64,000 nt of DNA, from the NCBI GenBank assembly GCA_018139225.1, contig JAGSNX010000003.1, positions 310,001-374,000 of the forward strand, read 5' to 3'. The notes beneath the pieces were generated by a model. That model saw only the letters and a program-made list of their open reading frames with translations. It was not told where the DNA came from and did no database searches. Positions 19,381 to 27,472 of this stretch are shown here, in pieces; positions within the stretch are counted from its first letter, which is position 1; every line of letters begins with the position of its first letter. This DNA is from Microvirga sp. SRT01. Its GTDB lineage: Bacteria > Pseudomonadota > Alphaproteobacteria > Sphingomonadales > Sphingomonadaceae. The position numbers were made by a program, and so were the translations under genes.

Positions 19381-19759
19381 GGAACGGCGCGGCGATCTCC
19401 GGCCGCACGCGCAACAGCTTGCCCGTGGCGCGGTCGACCAGCGCCCAGGTCGTCACCGCCTCCACCTTCACGCGCCCGTCGTCGCCGGTGAAGCGCACGT
19501 GCCGGTCGAACCGCGCGCCCTTGGGGATCCCGACCCACGTCTCAGCCGTCACGCCCTCGCCCAGCGCCACGTTGCCGCGATAGTCGATCTCGTGCCGGGT
19601 CACGACCCAGACATAGGCGGCGACATGCTCCGCCGGCGCAGTAGCCTGCCAGTGTGCGGTCGCGATGTCCTGTATCCACCGAACCCAGACCGCGTTGTTG
19701 ACGTGGCCGAGTTCGTCGATGTCGCCATCTTCGGCGACGAAGCGCAGGTCGAAGCTCAT
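19352..19759 (-). CDS. Acyl-CoA thioesterase (4HBT/hot-dog fold)
   Basis: 135 residues from the ATG at 19759. It has the single hot-dog domain of the YbgC/4-hydroxybenzoyl-CoA thioesterase family. Diagnostic residues are D-I-D-E-L-G-H-V-N-N-A-V-W-V-R-W, with the catalytic Asp region and the H-V-N-N turn, and then T-R-H-E-I-D-Y-R-G-N-V. The acyl substrate is unknown. The ATG overlaps the stop of the DedA gene by four bases, so the two are coupled. Confidence 0.88.
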   Translation of the reverse strand: MSFDLRFVAEDGDIDELGHVNNAVWVRWIQDIATAHWQATAPAEHVAAYVWVVTRHEIDYRGNVALGEGVTAETWVGIPKGARFDRHVRFTGDDGRVKVEAVTTWALVDRATGKLLRVRPEIAAPFLTPAGSPNP

Positions 19760-20304
19760 GCCGCGCGCCACACCCGCCAGCCGACTGCGCCCGCGACGAC
19801 GACCACCGCCGCGCCGATCAGCAGGTGACCGACGCCGACCCGCCCGACCAGCGCCTCCAAGCCCTGTCCGAAGATATAGCCGATGCCGGTGAACAGGCTG
19901 CCCCAGATCACCGCCGCTACTGCGTTCACCGCGACGAACGTCGTCGCGCCGATCCGGCTTGCGCCGATCGCGATCGGGCTGACGGTGCGGATGCCGTAGA
20001 CGAAGCGATAGCCGAAGATGAAGCCGCGCGGATACCGCTCCAGCCAGTCGAGCGCCTTCGCGAACGCAGGCTTTTCGCGGATGCGCCGGACAAAGCGATG
20101 CTCGCGGAAATGCCGCCCGAACAGGAAGAATCCCTGATCCGCCACGAACGATCCCAGGATCGCCGCCAACGCCACGCCGACCAGCGGCACCAGCCCCCGA
20201 TGCGCCAGCACGCCCCCCGTCACGACCGCCGTTTCGCCCTCCAACCCCGCGCCGAGAAAGATCGCCGCCAGTCCGTACCGCGCGACCAGCGCCTCGATCG
20301 TCAT
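19756..20304 (-). CDS. DedA family membrane protein
   Basis: 182 residues from the ATG at 20304, which overlaps the stop of the S9 peptidase gene (ATGA). Signatures are Y-G-L-A-A-I-F-L-G-A-G-L-E-G-E, A-D-Q-G-F-F-L-F-G-R and the family motif F-G-Y-R-F-V-Y-G-I-R-T-V-S-P-I-A-I-G. The E-G-E near residue 27 and the G-x-R-F-x-x-G-x-R motif contain the charged residues needed for activity in relatives, some of which recycle undecaprenyl phosphate or scramble lipids. Three to five hydrophobic spans are present. Confidence 0.9.
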   Translation of the reverse strand: MTIEALVARYGLAAIFLGAGLEGETAVVTGGVLAHRGLVPLVGVALAAILGSFVADQGFFLFGRHFREHRFVRRIREKPAFAKALDWLERYPRGFIFGYRFVYGIRTVSPIAIGASRIGATTFVAVNAVAAVIWGSLFTGIGYIFGQGLEALVGRVGVGHLLIGAAVVVVAGAVGWRVWRAA

Positions 20305-22388
20305 CCGGCGACGCCGAGTTGCCACAGCACGAACGCATGCTCCTCCGCCGCCTCGCGCAAGGATTCGAAGCGGCCGGACTTGCCGCCATGCCCCGCGCCC
20401 ATGTTCGTTTTCAGCAGCAGTACGTTATCGTCGGTCTTCGTCGCACGCAGCTTCGCGGCCCACTTCGCCGGCTCCCAATAGGTCACGCGCGGATCGTTGA
20501 GCCCGCCCGAGATGAACAGCGGCGGATAAGCCTGCGCCCGGACATTGTCATACGGGCTGTACGACCGGATCAGCGCGAACGCGTCCGCATCCTCGATCGG
20601 GTTGCCCCATTCTGGCCACTCGCCCGGCGTCAGCGGCAGGTCGGCATCCAGCATCGTGTTCAGCACGTCGACGAACGGCACGTCGGCGATCACCGCGCCC
20701 CAAAGGTCGGGGTCGGAGTTCACCACCGCGCCCATCAGCTCGCCGCCCGCCGACCGCCCGGCGATCGCGATCCTGCCCGCCTCGGTCCAGCCGTCCGCGA
20801 CCAGCGCCTTCGCCACGTCGACGAAGTCGTTGAAGGTGTTTTCCCGCTTTTGCAGCTTGCCGTCGAGATACCATTGCTGGCCCAGGTCGTCGCCGCCGCG
20901 GATGTGCGCGATGGCATAGGCGAACCCGCGGTCGAGCAGGCTCAAACGACCCGTCGAGAAGCCCGGCGGGATCGCGTAGCCGTATGCGCCGTACGCATAG
21001 AGGAACAACGGCCCGCCGCGCACGAAATCGGCCGGATACACGATCGACACCGGCACCTGCGTTCCGTCGCGCGCCGCGATCTTCAGCCGCTCGGTGCGAT
21101 ACTTCGCTCCGTCATACCCGCTGGGGATTTCCTGCACCTTCAGGACGGTCAGTTCGCCCGTCGCGGTGTCGTAGTCGTACACCGTGCCAGGGGTGACCAT
21201 CGACTCGTAACCGACCCGCAGCACCGTCTGATCATATTCGGGATTGTCGCCCAGCCCGGCGGCGTAGCTCGCCTCCGGGAAGTCGATCGCGGTGAACTCG
21301 GTCGGCGTGGCGTACCGGTGCAGCCGGATGCGATCGAGCCCGTCCTCGCGCCCCTCGACCACGAAGAAGTCGCGGTAGCATTCGACGCCGGTCATGTAGA
21401 AATGCGGGTCCGGCCCGATCAGCTCATGCCAGTCGCCCGGCGCGTCGAGGCTCGCGGTACAAAGGCGATATTGCGGATCGGTGTCGTTGGTGTGGATGAA
21501 CAGCGTGCCGTCATGCTCGTCCACGTCATATTCGCGGCCAACCTTGCGCGCGGCGACCAGGATCGGCTCCGCGGTCGGATCGTTGGCGGGCACCAGCCGC
21601 ACCTCGCTCGTCACGTGATCGCTCGTCGCGATGACGATCCATCGGCGCGACGACGTCTCCGCCACGCCGACGCGGAAACCCTCGTCCGCCTCGTGAAACA
21701 GCAGTATGTCGTCCTCGATGGGCGTACCCAGCCGGTGCAGCCGCGCATTGTCGGTGCGCCATTGTTCGTTGGCGAGACCATAGAGGAAGCCGCTGTCGTC
21801 CGCGGTCCAGACGATGTCGGACAGCATGCCGGCGATCACCTCCGGCAAATGCTCGCCGGTGGTCAGGTCCTTGACCCGCACCTCGAACCGCTCGCTGCCA
21901 TTGTCGTCGATCGCATAGGCCAGCTTGGTCGCGTCGTTCGACACCGCGAACGCGCCCAGCCGGAAATACTCCTTGCCCTCCGCCAGCGCCGGCTCGTCCA
22001 GCAGCAGCTCGTCGGGGCCACCCGCGACGGGCTTGCGCCACCATTTGCGATATTGGCCACCCGTTTCGAACGCGGTCCAGTACAGCCAGTCGCCATCCTT
22101 TTGCGGGACGGAGGATTCATCCTCCTTGATGCGCGCCTTCATCTCTTCGTACAGCGTGTCGACCAGCGGCCGATGCGGGGCCATCACGCTGTCGAAATAG
22201 GCGTTCTCCGCCTCGAGATAGGCGAGCACGTCGGGGTCGCCGACCTCCGGATAGTTCGGGTCCTTCAGCCAGGCATAGGGGTCCTCGATCGTCACGCCGT
22301 GCGCGGTGAAGCTGTGCGGGCGGGTCTCCGCCACTGGGGGCAAGAGGGCGGACTGGGCGGGCGTGGCAGGCGCGGTGCTGTCGATCAT
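20301..22388 (-). CDS. ptrB: S9 family oligopeptidase (oligopeptidase B type)
   Basis: A prolyl-oligopeptidase-family serine peptidase of 695 residues from the ATG at 22388. The N-terminal part (H-G-V-T-I-E-D-P-Y-A-W-L-K-D-P) and the beta-propeller lead to the alpha/beta-hydrolase domain. The catalytic triad is Ser546 in G-R-S-A-G-G, Asp632 in G-L-N-D-P-R-V, and His667 in G-A-G-H-G-G-K-S-G. Acidic residues around the G-E-W-P-E-W-G segment match oligopeptidase B, which cleaves short peptides after basic residues; this assignment is by resemblance. No signal peptide. It heads a three-gene coupled operon with DedA and the thioesterase. The frame extends upstream of the chosen ATG but overlaps the divergent gene. 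Confidence 0.92.
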   Translation of the reverse strand: MIDSTAPATPAQSALLPPVAETRPHSFTAHGVTIEDPYAWLKDPNYPEVGDPDVLAYLEAENAYFDSVMAPHRPLVDTLYEEMKARIKEDESSVPQKDGDWLYWTAFETGGQYRKWWRKPVAGGPDELLLDEPALAEGKEYFRLGAFAVSNDATKLAYAIDDNGSERFEVRVKDLTTGEHLPEVIAGMLSDIVWTADDSGFLYGLANEQWRTDNARLHRLGTPIEDDILLFHEADEGFRVGVAETSSRRWIVIATSDHVTSEVRLVPANDPTAEPILVAARKVGREYDVDEHDGTLFIHTNDTDPQYRLCTASLDAPGDWHELIGPDPHFYMTGVECYRDFFVVEGREDGLDRIRLHRYATPTEFTAIDFPEASYAAGLGDNPEYDQTVLRVGYESMVTPGTVYDYDTATGELTVLKVQEIPSGYDGAKYRTERLKIAARDGTQVPVSIVYPADFVRGGPLFLYAYGAYGYAIPPGFSTGRLSLLDRGFAYAIAHIRGGDDLGQQWYLDGKLQKRENTFNDFVDVAKALVADGWTEAGRIAIAGRSAGGELMGAVVNSDPDLWGAVIADVPFVDVLNTMLDADLPLTPGEWPEWGNPIEDADAFALIRSYSPYDNVRAQAYPPLFISGGLNDPRVTYWEPAKWAAKLRATKTDDNVLLLKTNMGAGHGGKSGRFESLREAAEEHAFVLWQLGVAG

Positions 22389-22442
22389 GCGGATGCCATA
22401 ACGCGTCGGCGGCAAATACACGATCCAAAGCGTTGAGCCGTC

Positions 22443-22721
22443 ATGACCGACACGCTCGCCGATCTTCAGCACCGGATGGACGCTGCCGCCGAGGCGCTCG
22501 ATTTCGAGCAGGCGCGTGCGCTGCGCGACCGCATCGCCCTGCTGCGCGCCGGTGCGTCCGCCGAAGATGCTGCGGTGGCGGACACTGCTGGGCTGACCCG
22601 CCAACAACCGGGCAGCATGGGTCTGGGCACCAGCCGCCAGTCCGTCGAGCCCCCGCCCGGCTGGACCCCGCCGCCGAAGCCCGACCTGAAGACCAATGGC
22701 CGCCAGGGAAAGCGTCGTTGA
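22443..22721 (+). CDS. UVR-motif (UvrB/UvrC-like) small protein
   Basis: 92 residues. The N-terminal 40 form a UVR motif: L-A-D-L-Q-H-R-M-D-A-A-A-E-A-L-D-F-E-Q-A-R-A-L-R-D-R-I. This is the helical hairpin that UvrB and UvrC use to bind each other and that McsA and ClpC partners also carry. The rest is a Pro-rich tail (V-E-P-P-P-G-W-T-P-P-P-K-P) ending in basic residues. It may be an adaptor; the function is unknown. Only 54 bases separate it from the divergent S9 gene. Confidence 0.8.
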   Translation: MTDTLADLQHRMDAAAEALDFEQARALRDRIALLRAGASAEDAAVADTAGLTRQQPGSMGLGTSRQSVEPPPGWTPPPKPDLKTNGRQGKRR

Positions 22722-22770
22722 CGGCCTCGCCTTCAGCCCCGGTACAGCCATTCTGCGCTAATCCGGCGAC

Positions 22771-23427
22771 ATGATCCCGACCCCCGGATCCCATCCGACC
22801 CTCTACGCCGTCGCCGCCGCGATCATCGTCGTGACGATCGTCGCGCGGCGCATTCCGGTGCTGCGCACGATCGTCTCGATCGCCAGTTGGGGCGCGATCC
22901 TCGTGCTGCTCGTCACCGTGCTCAATCAACGGCAGGATTTCGACCCGTGGCTCGGCGGCGTCGCCCGCTATTTCAAGCTGGAGGACCAGTCCGTCCTCGG
23001 GCAGGAAACGCGCATCCGCATGAGCCCCGACGGCCATTTCTGGATTCGCGCGCGGTTCGGCGGGATCGAGCGGCGGATGCTGGTCGATAGCGGCGCGACC
23101 GTGACCGCGCTGTCGTCGCAGACCGCGGCGGCGGCCGATCTGCGGGCGGAGGACGGCATCGTTCCCGTGCTGTTGACGACCGCCAACGGCACGATCCGCG
23201 CGCGCTCCGCCACCATTCCGGAATTCCGCTTCGGCAATATCGTCGCGCGCGACCTGCCGGCGGTGGTCTCGCCTGCGTTCGGCGACGTCAATGTCGTCGG
23301 CATGAACTTCCTGTCGCGGCTGAAGTCGTGGCGGGTGGAGGAGCGCACCCTGATCCTCGTCCCGCATCACCCGCAGGATGTCGGCGATGGCAAAACGGAC
23401 AAGGGCAAGCCTGCACCGCTGTCCTAA
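22771..23427 (+). CDS. Membrane-anchored retropepsin-like aspartic protease
   Basis: 218 residues. Two N-terminal transmembrane segments (about 10-26 and 33-51) are followed by a TIGR02281-type clan AA domain, with the catalytic motif R-R-M-L-V-D-S-G-A-T-V-T-A-L-S (D-S-G-A in place of D-T-G-A). The flap region is L-T-T-A-N-G, and the C-terminal signature is V-V-G-M-N-F-L-S-R-L. Related alphaproteobacterial and rickettsial proteases are single-lobe enzymes that work as dimers in the periplasm. Substrate unknown. Confidence 0.87.
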   Translation: MIPTPGSHPTLYAVAAAIIVVTIVARRIPVLRTIVSIASWGAILVLLVTVLNQRQDFDPWLGGVARYFKLEDQSVLGQETRIRMSPDGHFWIRARFGGIERRMLVDSGATVTALSSQTAAAADLRAEDGIVPVLLTTANGTIRARSATIPEFRFGNIVARDLPAVVSPAFGDVNVVGMNFLSRLKSWRVEERTLILVPHHPQDVGDGKTDKGKPAPLS

Positions 23428-23472
23428 TTGTCTGGAAAATGCCACAAGCGGCGGATGTTGATCCACGCCGCC

Positions 23473-23577
23473 ATGCCTCCACGCACCTCTCCCGATCGCT
23501 ATTCCGCATCCGAATTGGAGGCCCTGTTCCAGCGCCTCCACTTCCTCCACTTCGGTGCCGCGGCGGTGCGCCGATGA
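23473..23577 (+). CDS. Possible 34-residue small protein coupled to the M24 gene
   Basis: An ATG at 23473 opens a 34-codon frame with a charged, helical product (contains S-A-S-E-L-E-A-L-F-Q-R-L-H-F-L-H-F). Its TGA overlaps the ATG of the aminopeptidase gene (ATGA). The tight overlap and amphipathic helix support a real small protein or a leader peptide for coupling, but the frame is short and no homologue can be named. Confidence 0.35.
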   Translation: MPPRTSPDRYSASELEALFQRLHFLHFGAAAVRR

Positions 23578-25379
23578 CGGTCCATTCCGCGCGACTCGAG
23601 GCCCTCCGCGCAACATTGGCGGACCGGCAGCTCGACGGTTTCGTGGTGCCGCTCACCGACGAGCATATGAGCGAATATGTCGGCGACTATGCGCAGCGGC
23701 TGGCGTGGCTGACCGGATTTCAGGGCTCGGCCGGCACCGCGGTCGTGCTCGCCGACCGGGCGGCGATCTTCACCGACGGACGCTACACGCTGCAAGTGCG
23801 CGAGCAGGTGTCCGCGGACGATTGGGACTATGTCGACGTCCCCGCAACGTCGATTGCCGACTGGCTGGCGGTGAACGCCGCGTCCGGTGCGCGCATCGGC
23901 TATGATCCGTGGCTGCACACGCGATCGTGGGTCGATCAGGCCGGTGCCGTTCTCGCCGACCGCGCCGTGGCGCTGGTGGCGGTCGCGGCGAACCCCGTCG
24001 ATGCGATCTGGACCGATCGTCCGGCCCCGTCGCCCGCCAGGCTGACGGTCCAGCCCGACGCCGTCGCCGGCGCGTCCTCCGCCACCAAACGCGCGCAGAT
24101 CGCCGACTGGCTGACGGAGAAGAACGCCGATGCGGTCGTCCTCTCGGCGCTCGATTCCATCGCGTGGGTGCTCAACACGCGGGGCGGCGATGTCGATCAC
24201 ACGCCAGTGGCGCTGAGCTATGCGATCGTTCACGCCGATGGGGAGACCGACCTGTTCGTCGCGCCCGAGAAGGTCGACGACACGGTCCGCCAGCACCTCG
24301 GCAACTCCGTGCGCCTGCGCGATCGTGCCGGCTTCGCCGATGCGCTGGCGGGCTTTGCGGGCCGTCGTGTCGCTGTCGATCCCGCCGGGTCGGTTGCTGC
24401 CATCGCCGACGCGCTGGAAGCCGGGGGCGCGACGACGCTGCCGCTGCGCGACCCGGTGCTGCTGCCGAAAGCGATCAAGAACGCGGTCGAGATCGCCGGC
24501 CACCGTGCCGCGTCCCGCCGCGACGGCGCGGCGCTGACCCGCTTCCTGCACTGGGTGGCGACGGAGTGTCCGAAGGGCGGCCAGACCGAACTCAGCGCCG
24601 CCGCCAAGTTGCTGGAGTTCCGGCAGGAAACCGGGCTGTTGCTCGACACCAGCTTCGACACGATCTCGGCGACAGGTGGCCACGGTGCCAGCCCGCACTA
24701 CCGCGTCACACCGGAATCGAATGCGCCGATCGAACTCGGGCAGTTGTACCTCGTCGATTCCGGTGGCCAATATGCGGACGGCACCACCGACGTTACGCGT
24801 GTGCTGCCGATCGGCGAACCGACCGCGGAGATGCGCGACCGCTTCACCCGCGTGCTGAAGGGGCACATCGCCATCGCCACCGCGATCTTCCCCGATGGCA
24901 CGATGGGTGGCCAGATCGATGCCTTCGCGCGGCGTCCCCTGTGGGAGGCGGGGCTGGATTTCGGTCACGGCACCGGTCACGGCGTCGGCGCGTACCTGTC
25001 GGTGCATGAGGGGCCGCAGCGGATCGCCCCGCCGGACCACCCCAGCGGCCAGGCGCTGGAGCCGCTGCGCGCGGGCATGCTGCTGTCGAACGAGCCCGGC
25101 TATTACAAGGCGGGCGAGTACGGCATCCGCATCGAGAATCTGCTGCTGGTCGTGCCGCATGCGGTAGCCGGCGGCGATCCGGAGCGGGCGATGCTGGCGT
25201 TCGAGACGCTGACCTTCGCCCCGATCGAGCGTAACCTGATCGATCCGGCCCTGCTGACCGCTGATGAGCTTCTGTGGCTCGATGCCTATCACGCGAAAGT
25301 GGCGGAGATCATCGGCCCGTTGCTGGCGGATGGGGAGGTCAGGGAATGGCTTGCGACAAAATGCGCGCCGCTTGGGTGA
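23574..25379 (+). CDS. pepP: Xaa-Pro aminopeptidase (M24B family)
   Basis: 601 residues, the long three-domain form of aminopeptidase P, which releases an N-terminal residue before proline. Two creatinase-like N domains (starting L-E-A-L-R-A-T-L-A-D-R-Q-L-D-G-F-V-V-P) are followed by the pita-bread catalytic domain. Metal ligands are the two Asp of L-V-D-S-G-G-Q-Y and D-G-T-T-D-V-T-R, His in G-H-G-T-G-H-G-V-G-A, Glu in S-N-E-P-G-Y-Y, and Glu in G-I-R-I-E-N-L-L. The upstream open frame is ignored because it overlaps the previous gene. It is cytoplasmic and follows a possible 34-codon leader. Confidence 0.93.
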   Translation: MTVHSARLEALRATLADRQLDGFVVPLTDEHMSEYVGDYAQRLAWLTGFQGSAGTAVVLADRAAIFTDGRYTLQVREQVSADDWDYVDVPATSIADWLAVNAASGARIGYDPWLHTRSWVDQAGAVLADRAVALVAVAANPVDAIWTDRPAPSPARLTVQPDAVAGASSATKRAQIADWLTEKNADAVVLSALDSIAWVLNTRGGDVDHTPVALSYAIVHADGETDLFVAPEKVDDTVRQHLGNSVRLRDRAGFADALAGFAGRRVAVDPAGSVAAIADALEAGGATTLPLRDPVLLPKAIKNAVEIAGHRAASRRDGAALTRFLHWVATECPKGGQTELSAAAKLLEFRQETGLLLDTSFDTISATGGHGASPHYRVTPESNAPIELGQLYLVDSGGQYADGTTDVTRVLPIGEPTAEMRDRFTRVLKGHIAIATAIFPDGTMGGQIDAFARRPLWEAGLDFGHGTGHGVGAYLSVHEGPQRIAPPDHPSGQALEPLRAGMLLSNEPGYYKAGEYGIRIENLLLVVPHAVAGGDPERAMLAFETLTFAPIERNLIDPALLTADELLWLDAYHAKVAEIIGPLLADGEVREWLATKCAPLG

Positions 25380-25428
25380 TGGAGCCGCTTGCCTTCGCAG
25401 TGGCCCCAATCTCGGCGTGGGAACCGAT

Positions 25429-25569
25429 CTACGCAGACGGATCGGTATCCGGCGGCGGCCGGTCGGCAGGAGCGTCGACGGCCTCGCGCGCCTGCGCCTT
25501 GCGCCGCTTCAAATTGGCGCGCAGTTGGGCCGCCAGCCGTTCCTCGCGCTCTCGATCCTTATCGGCCAT
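25429..25569 (-). CDS. Small charged hypothetical protein
   Basis: A 46-residue frame from the ATG at 25569 to the TAG at 25429. The product begins M-A-D-K-D-R-E-R-E-E-R-L-A-A-Q-L-R-A-N-L-K-R-R-K, a highly charged helix, and ends with a Pro/Asp-rich tail. This helix-plus-tail build is typical of a small conserved sphingomonad protein often annotated as hypothetical. It lies antisense to nothing known and just before tRNA-Thr. Confidence 0.65.
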   Translation of the reverse strand: MADKDREREERLAAQLRANLKRRKAQAREAVDAPADRPPPDTDPSA

Positions 25570-25649
25570 GCCCGGCGCTAACCCGCTCCCCAAGCCTTGA
25601 CAATCCCGCCCGCCTCGTCTCTAGGCGCTGCTCCCGCCCGTCGGCGAGT

Positions 25650-25724
<75 letters not shown>

Positions 25725-25929
25725 TTTTTCAACGACTTACCTTGTCACCGTGGGGCGGATCAGTCCATGGCACGCAGGCGCGGGACATTTCTGTTGTCGT
25801 CATTGCGACGAGCTGCATTTCGAAAGATTCGAATTGGGTTGGCAGGGGCTTGGCGAACCGCGTGGTGGCGTTGGCGTCCCATATCCTTGGCGATCAGCCG
25901 GCATGCTACTCTCTAAATACCTAGCGCCG

Positions 25930-26766
25930 ATCGACATTCAGCGAAGCCAGATCATGGCAGCGACGAGATGGACGAAGCCGGTGAAATGGACGGTGCGGCG
26001 GTCGTAGCGGGTGGCGAAGCGATGGAAATGCTTGAGGCGGCCGAAGCACCGCTCGATCTGGTTGCGATGCTTGTAGGCACCGACATCGTGCGGGATGGAA
26101 ATCTTGCGGTTGCGCTTGGACGGGATCACCGCCTCAGCCTTCATGGCGGCGATCCGGGCACGTAAGTCGTTGCCGTCATACGCCTTGTCAGCCAGAACGG
26201 CCTTTGCCTGCCGGCCTTCGAGCAGGGCAGAAGCTGAGACGATGTCGCTGGCCTGCCCAGGCATGATGCGAAACCGCAAGAGGCGGCCGAACGTAGTGGC
26301 GAACATGTGGATCTTGGTCGTCAGTCCGCCTCGGGAACGCCCCAGCGCCTGATCCTTACCCCCCTTTTCCAGTCGGTGCCTGCTGGTGGGCGCGAACGAT
26401 GGTGCTGTCGATCATCAGATCCTGGTTGTTCCCGTCGGTCGTCAGCGCCTCGATCACCCGTTCCCAGACGGCGGCATGGCACCAGCGGCTGAAGCGCTGG
26501 TGCACTGTCTTCCACTTGCCATAACGCTCAGGCAGGTCGCACCAGTGTGCGCCAGACCGCAGCACCCATACACATCCGTTCACGAACAAGCGGTTATCCA
26601 CGCCCGTCCGGCCGGGATCCGCCACCTTGCCCGGAACCAGCGCCGCAACCCGTGACCACTGCGCCTCGCTCAACTCGTACCGCTTGATCCCCATCACCTG
26701 CACCGCCCCTCAACACGGATACCAATGAATCAGCCTTGAACCCGTTTGGGAATCCTGAATGTCGAT
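25930..26766 (-). mobile_element. IS5-family insertion sequence
   Basis: An element of about 840 bases with one transposase split into two overlapping frames. A perfect 12-base inverted pair, ATCGACATTCAG at 25930-25941 and CTGAATGTCGAT at 26755-26766, marks the likely ends, although the transposase stop falls inside the left copy, which is odd for an end. On the right side it interrupts a uracil-DNA-glycosylase-like gene. No target-site duplication is obvious. Confidence 0.75.
25938..26703 (-). CDS. IS5-family transposase (two frames, probable programmed -1 frameshift)
   Basis: The first frame (26703 down to 26356, 115 residues) has the N-terminal DUF4096-like segment: Y-E-L-S-E-A-Q-W-S-R-V, then G-A-H-W-C-D-L-P-E-R-Y-G-K-W and the first catalytic Asp in D-S-T-I-V-R-A-H. 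It ends at G-K-G-G-stop. The second frame continues G-G-K-D-Q-A-L-G-R-S-R-G-G-L-T-T-K-I-H and carries the second Asp (A-D-K-A-Y-D) and the Glu region (R-N-x-I-E-R-C-F-G-R-L-K). The junction holds an A4G6 slippery run on the coding strand, as in IS427-group elements that make the full DDE transposase by -1 slippage. It looks intact. Confidence 0.85.
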
Positions 26767-27108
26767 ACAGGCTAGAAGGTCGGCGGCTGGCGCGGGTGCA
26801 GGCGACAGCTCCTCGAGCATGTTGCCGAACGAATTGGCGCCCGTGTCGCCCTCGGACACGGCGAACGCGAGGCCCGTCGCCCTGCCCGCGCGTGGATATG
26901 GATCCTGGGCGAGGATTATTACGCGCAGCCGCGTCGGATCGGTGAGGTCCAGCGGCAGCGCCGGCGTGGGGCGCGCGCCGCGGAGCGCTTAGCTGCGCAG
27001 GCGTTCACTGAGAGCCAGCATGTATGCCGCCTGGCTCTCGTTGCCCAGCGCATCGCGCCAGGCGGGCGAGCGGAGCGGCCAGCCGCCGGGTTCGGTCCAG
27101 TCGGTCAT
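26767..27108 (-). pseudogene. Uracil-DNA-glycosylase-like gene, truncated by the IS5 element
   Basis: Reading the reverse strand from the ATG at 27108 gives M-T-D-W-T-E-P-G-G-W-P-L-R-S-P-A-W-R and continues to an in-frame TAA at 26989-26991. The same frame then goes on with L-R-V-I-I-L-A-Q-D-P-Y-P and A-T-G-L-A-F-A-V, which matches motif A of uracil-DNA glycosylases (G-Q-D-P-Y-H). The protein would continue to the second half of the enzyme, but the IS5 element cuts it near codon 114. It is clearly different from the intact ung at 12088, so it came with the accessory region. Confidence 0.7.
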
Positions 27109-27145
27109 GGTTGCACGCCTGCCATGCCTTGGTTGAGGAGACGAG

Positions 27146-27472
27146 TCACCGACGTTGCCGGGTCGGGCGTGGCGGCACCGCCCCGCGGAGTCTCGCCGTC
27201 CGGGCTGGCTGCACGGCCACGCAGTGCAGCAGTGCCTCAGCGGCGTCCAGGATGGTGTCGAGCTGATCCGGATCGGGTCGCCAGCCCCTGTGCCCGGCGG
27301 CGCTGCCGGCGTCGGTCATCACCCGCAGCGTCTCGAGTTCGGCCTCCCCGACAGTCCCGGCCCCCCGCAGCTGGCGCAGCTTGGTGTCGAAGTCCGCACC
27401 GGCATCGGCGCCCGCGAGATCGAAGGTCCGGTTGAGCAGTGCGCGCACGCCCATCGCGGCTAGCGTGGGCAG
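27146..27472 (-). pseudogene. DUF4145-like gene, N-terminally truncated
   Basis: The frame from about 27472 to 27146 encodes A-M-G-V-R-A-L-L-N-R-T-F-D-L, then F-D-T-K-L-R-Q-L, E-T-L-R-V-M-T-D-A-G-S-A-A-H-R-G-W-like sequence (here S-A-A-G-H-R-G-W), and L-D-T-I-L-D-A-A-E-A-L-L-H. This is the C-terminal helical half of a DUF4145 domain, a module common in restriction and other conflict-system proteins. The N-terminal half is missing: a TAG and the end of the caspase relic lie directly upstream. The last 20 residues are Arg/Pro-rich and look frameshifted. Confidence 0.55.

Noticed and set aside
20319..22436. 705-codon frame on the plus strand
   Set aside because: Shadow of the S9 peptidase, whose triad is complete on the other strand.
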